Below, one piece after another: positions 30,372-32,673 of a DNA stretch of 32,673 bases; within the stretch, counting starts at the first letter, position 1, and each line of letters opens with the position of its first letter. A program made the position numbers and the translations under genes. This stretch comes from Uliginosibacterium gangwonense (GTDB lineage: Bacteria; Pseudomonadota; Gammaproteobacteria; Burkholderiales; Rhodocyclaceae). The notes beneath the pieces were generated by a model. It made no database searches and was not told the origin of the DNA. It saw nothing but the letters and a program-made list of their open reading frames with translations. The stretch covers positions 1 to 32,673 of the forward strand of contig DYIB01000025.1 in assembly GCA_020723855.1 (NCBI GenBank). Reading direction: 5' to 3'.

Positions 30372-32558
30372 CTACGAGCCGCGCACGGCGCGCACCGCCT
30401 CCAGGATGGCGGCGGCCCGGGCATCGGCCGCCCAGTCCTCCAGCTCGCGCGGCAGCTTGCGCCGCCAGTTGGGGAAGCGCTCTTCCGAAGTGCCGGGCAG
30501 ATTGATCTGCTCGATCTGCCCCAGGAGGTCCTCGGGCTGGATCAGCAGCAGTTGCGACGGCGTGCGCGCCAGATAGACGTGCACCGCCCGGGCCAGCTCC
30601 GGCGTCATGTCCGGGCTTCCCACCGGGTGCACGCTCATGCCTTCCGGCAGCAGCCCCTGGGACTCCAGCGCCACCAGCAGGCGGGCGCGGCCGACGGAGC
30701 GGTCCACGATCTGCTGCTCGCGCACCTCTTCCGAGGGAAACAGCGCCAGCGCGGTGCGCTGGTCCAGGTCGTAGCCGCGCCAGTAGCCGCACAGGGTGGG
30801 CAGGTCGTGGGTGGCGACGGACACCGCCGCCTGGCGCGGATAGGCCTCGGGCGGGCGGAAGGAGCCGGCCTGGTCGCGCTCGAAATAGAACGGCCGGCAG
30901 GACAGGATACCCACGGCCGCCAGGGCGTGGCGCACTTCGTCGGGCACCGTGCCCAGGTCCTCGCCCACCACCAGGCAGCGGTTGCGCTGGCTCTCCAGGG
31001 CCACGATGCCCAGCAGGTCGCGAAAGGGATAGCTCACGTAGGCGCCGTCGGCCGCCGTCCCTCCCGGCGGCACCCAGAACAGGCGCATCAGGCCCATGAC
31101 GTGATCGATGCGCAGCGCGCCCGAGTGGCGCATGTTGGCGCGCAGCATGGTGACGAAGGGCTCGTAGGCGGCGGCTACGAGCCGCTCCGGTACCGGGGGC
31201 GGCAGCCCCCAATCCTGGCCCTGCAAGTTGAGCTCATCGGGCGGCGCGCCGAAGCTGGCCCCCAGGGCGTAGAGATGGGAATCGGACCAGCACTCGGCGC
31301 CGCCCCGGTCGGCACCCACCGCCAGGTCCTGGTACAGCCCCACCCCCAGCCCCAGCTCGAAGGAGCGGCGGCCCACCGCCGCCAGTTGCAGGTCCGCCTG
31401 CCACTGCAGATAGGCGTAGAACTCGACCCGCTCCGCCTGCTCCTCGGCAAAGCGTGCCACCGCCGCAGCTTCCGGATCCTGATAGTCCCGGGGCCAGGCC
31501 GGCCAGCCCCACACCGTCGGATCCCGGGCGTGAAAATGTTCCTGCAGCGCTTCGAACAGCACGTGGCGGCGCAGGCGCTCGCCGCCCGCGGCCAGGAAGG
31601 CGCGGAAAGCGCGCGCGCGTCCGGTGTCGCGCGCCAGATGGTGGCTGCGGAAATGGGCATGGAGCCGCTCCAGCAGGGGGCGCTTGACCGCCGCCACCGC
31701 CGGGTAGTCCACCAGCTCTTGCGCGCGCAGCGCCCGCAGGCGCGCCTGGAACGCCGGATCGGCCACGGCCATGCGCACCGCCTCGCATTCGGCGAAGTCC
31801 TCCACCGCCTCCACGTCCAGGTACAGGGTGTTGAAGAAGCAGCGATGGGACGGGCTGTAGGGGCTGGCGCGTGCGGGGTTGTGGGGAAACAGGGCATGCA
31901 GCGGATTGACGCCCACCAGGTTGCCGCCCTGGCGCGCCGTCAGCTCGATGAGCGCCTTAAGGTCGGTGAAATCCCCCATGCCCCAGTTGCGCCGCGACGG
32001 TACGGCATAGAGCTGGGTCGTCAGCCCCCACGCCCGCCCTTCCCCGCTCAAGGCCTCGGGCTGGTAGGCGCGCGCCGGCGCGCAGATGAGGCGCAGCACG
32101 CAGACGCTATCGCCCTGGACCACTTCGCAGCGGTGATAGCCGGGCGGCGGCAGGTAGGGCAAGGGCAGGGACACGCGCAGGTAGCGTACCCCCGCTACCT
32201 CGCGCGCGTCCTCGTGGGGCAGGAGCGCCGGCATGCACTCCCCCCGCAGCGTCTCGCCGCCCTCCAGGGTGAGGGTCCAGGCGAAGCCGCGCTCGGCCCG
32301 CGCCGCCGGCACGGTGAGGGGCAGCCGCGGCGCGTCCCCGGGCCACAGCACGGCGACCTCCGGCAGCAAGCGGCGCCACTGGCGCCCCTCCGCCTCCTCG
32401 ACCAGGGCGACCAGGTCCGCCCCCTCCCCGGCCGGAATGCCCATGGCCGTCAGCAGGGCGCGCCTGGTGGCGACGGAGGGCCGGTGCCGGCGGCCCCAGA
32501 TGTCATAATAATCCAGCCCGATGCCGTGCAGCACGCTCAGCCGGTCGAGGAGGTCCAT
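30372..32558 (-). CDS. malQ: 4-alpha-glucanotransferase (amylomaltase)
   Basis: A 728-residue GH77 enzyme of the long bacterial MalQ type, which moves alpha-1,4-glucan segments between chains. Catalytic motifs appear in order: ALRIDHVMGLMRLFW (Asp nucleophile), LVVGEDLGTVPDEV (Glu acid/base) and VATHDLPTLCGYW (transition-state Asp). The N-terminal 150 residues form the extra domain of this subgroup. The ATG at 32558 begins MDLLDRLSVLHGIGLDYYDI. It is a separate unit from petABC; the gap 30157-30371 holds only the pet promoter. Confidence 0.95.
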   Translation of the reverse strand: MDLLDRLSVLHGIGLDYYDIWGRRHRPSVATRRALLTAMGIPAGEGADLVALVEEAEGRQWRRLLPEVAVLWPGDAPRLPLTVPAARAERGFAWTLTLEGGETLRGECMPALLPHEDAREVAGVRYLRVSLPLPYLPPPGYHRCEVVQGDSVCVLRLICAPARAYQPEALSGEGRAWGLTTQLYAVPSRRNWGMGDFTDLKALIELTARQGGNLVGVNPLHALFPHNPARASPYSPSHRCFFNTLYLDVEAVEDFAECEAVRMAVADPAFQARLRALRAQELVDYPAVAAVKRPLLERLHAHFRSHHLARDTGRARAFRAFLAAGGERLRRHVLFEALQEHFHARDPTVWGWPAWPRDYQDPEAAAVARFAEEQAERVEFYAYLQWQADLQLAAVGRRSFELGLGVGLYQDLAVGADRGGAECWSDSHLYALGASFGAPPDELNLQGQDWGLPPPVPERLVAAAYEPFVTMLRANMRHSGALRIDHVMGLMRLFWVPPGGTAADGAYVSYPFRDLLGIVALESQRNRCLVVGEDLGTVPDEVRHALAAVGILSCRPFYFERDQAGSFRPPEAYPRQAAVSVATHDLPTLCGYWRGYDLDQRTALALFPSEEVREQQIVDRSVGRARLLVALESQGLLPEGMSVHPVGSPDMTPELARAVHVYLARTPSQLLLIQPEDLLGQIEQINLPGTSEERFPNWRRKLPRELEDWAADARAAAILEAVRAVRGS

Positions 32559-32583
32559 GTTGTTTTAAGAAAAGCGTTTTCAA

Positions 32584-32616
32584 CGCAAAGATCGCAAAGG
32601 CGCAAAGGCCGCAAAG
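32584..32616. repeat. Four CGCAAAG heptamers upstream of malQ
   Basis: CGCAAAG occurs at 32584, 32593, 32601 and 32610, spaced 8-9 bases apart, in the non-coding sequence before malQ. Such short iterated repeats are common between genes in this group of bacteria. The remaining bases to the end of the window show no gene. Confidence 0.7.
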
Positions 32617-32673
32617 AACGATCCGCAGCCTCACCTTTTTGGTGTCGGCCATCCTTCAGGATTTTCCTTCGCG

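Overview
The window looks like chromosomal DNA of a GC-rich betaproteobacterium close to the Azoarcus/Thauera/Aromatoleum group (Rhodocyclales). Two things point there: anaerobic phenol-activation genes at the left end, and the betaproteobacterial order petA-petB-petC-sspA-sspB at the right end. No rRNA, tRNA, transposase or integrase was seen.

Left block (1-7834). A minus-strand operon ppsA-ppsB-ppsC-(UbiD-type carboxylase, probably ppcB) encodes phenylphosphate synthase and one subunit of phenylphosphate carboxylase, which convert phenol through phenylphosphate to 4-hydroxybenzoate without oxygen. Its upstream region holds a textbook sigma-54 promoter and palindromic activator sites. Facing it on the plus strand is an XylR/DmpR/MopR-class sigma-54 activator whose phenol-pocket and zinc-site residues line up with MopR. 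A small flavin-binding (pyridoxamine-oxidase-like) gene follows it.

Middle block (7941-26054). This is a complete type III-B (Cmr) CRISPR-Cas island, all read on the minus strand. In transcription order it runs: CARF plus winged-helix protein (NE0113 family); frameshifted DUF2130 gene; cmr1; cmr2/cas10; mntA; hepT; cmr3; cmr4; cmr5; a long cmr6; a cas6 relic; a REPIN-like repeat; a second mntA with a truncated HEPN gene; cas6; csx16; a Can2/Card1-type CARF nuclease; a lipoprotein gene with an in-frame amber codon; cas2; cas1; a degenerate second cas1; a second cas2; leader; and a 13-repeat array. The Cmr complex would cut target RNA and make cyclic oligoadenylate, Can2 would respond as a nuclease, and Csx16 probably removes the signal.

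The most unusual points are: the four-gene adaptation module cas2-cas1-cas1'-cas2', in which the second Cas1 has lost most active-site residues; a MntA-HepT toxin-antitoxin pair spliced into the cmr operon with overlapping start and stop codons; and a 12-bp palindrome (GGCAAGCTTGCC, three exact copies and one with a single mismatch) lying about 60-75 bp upstream of four CRISPR-island genes and seen nowhere else in the window. The last looks like an undescribed operator for the island, and the CARF/winged-helix protein is a natural candidate to bind it.

Right block (26394-32673). Housekeeping genes on the minus strand: malQ (4-alpha-glucanotransferase), then petA-petB-petC (cytochrome bc1) and sspA-sspB. 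The CRISPR island therefore sits between the anaerobic phenol cluster and core genes.
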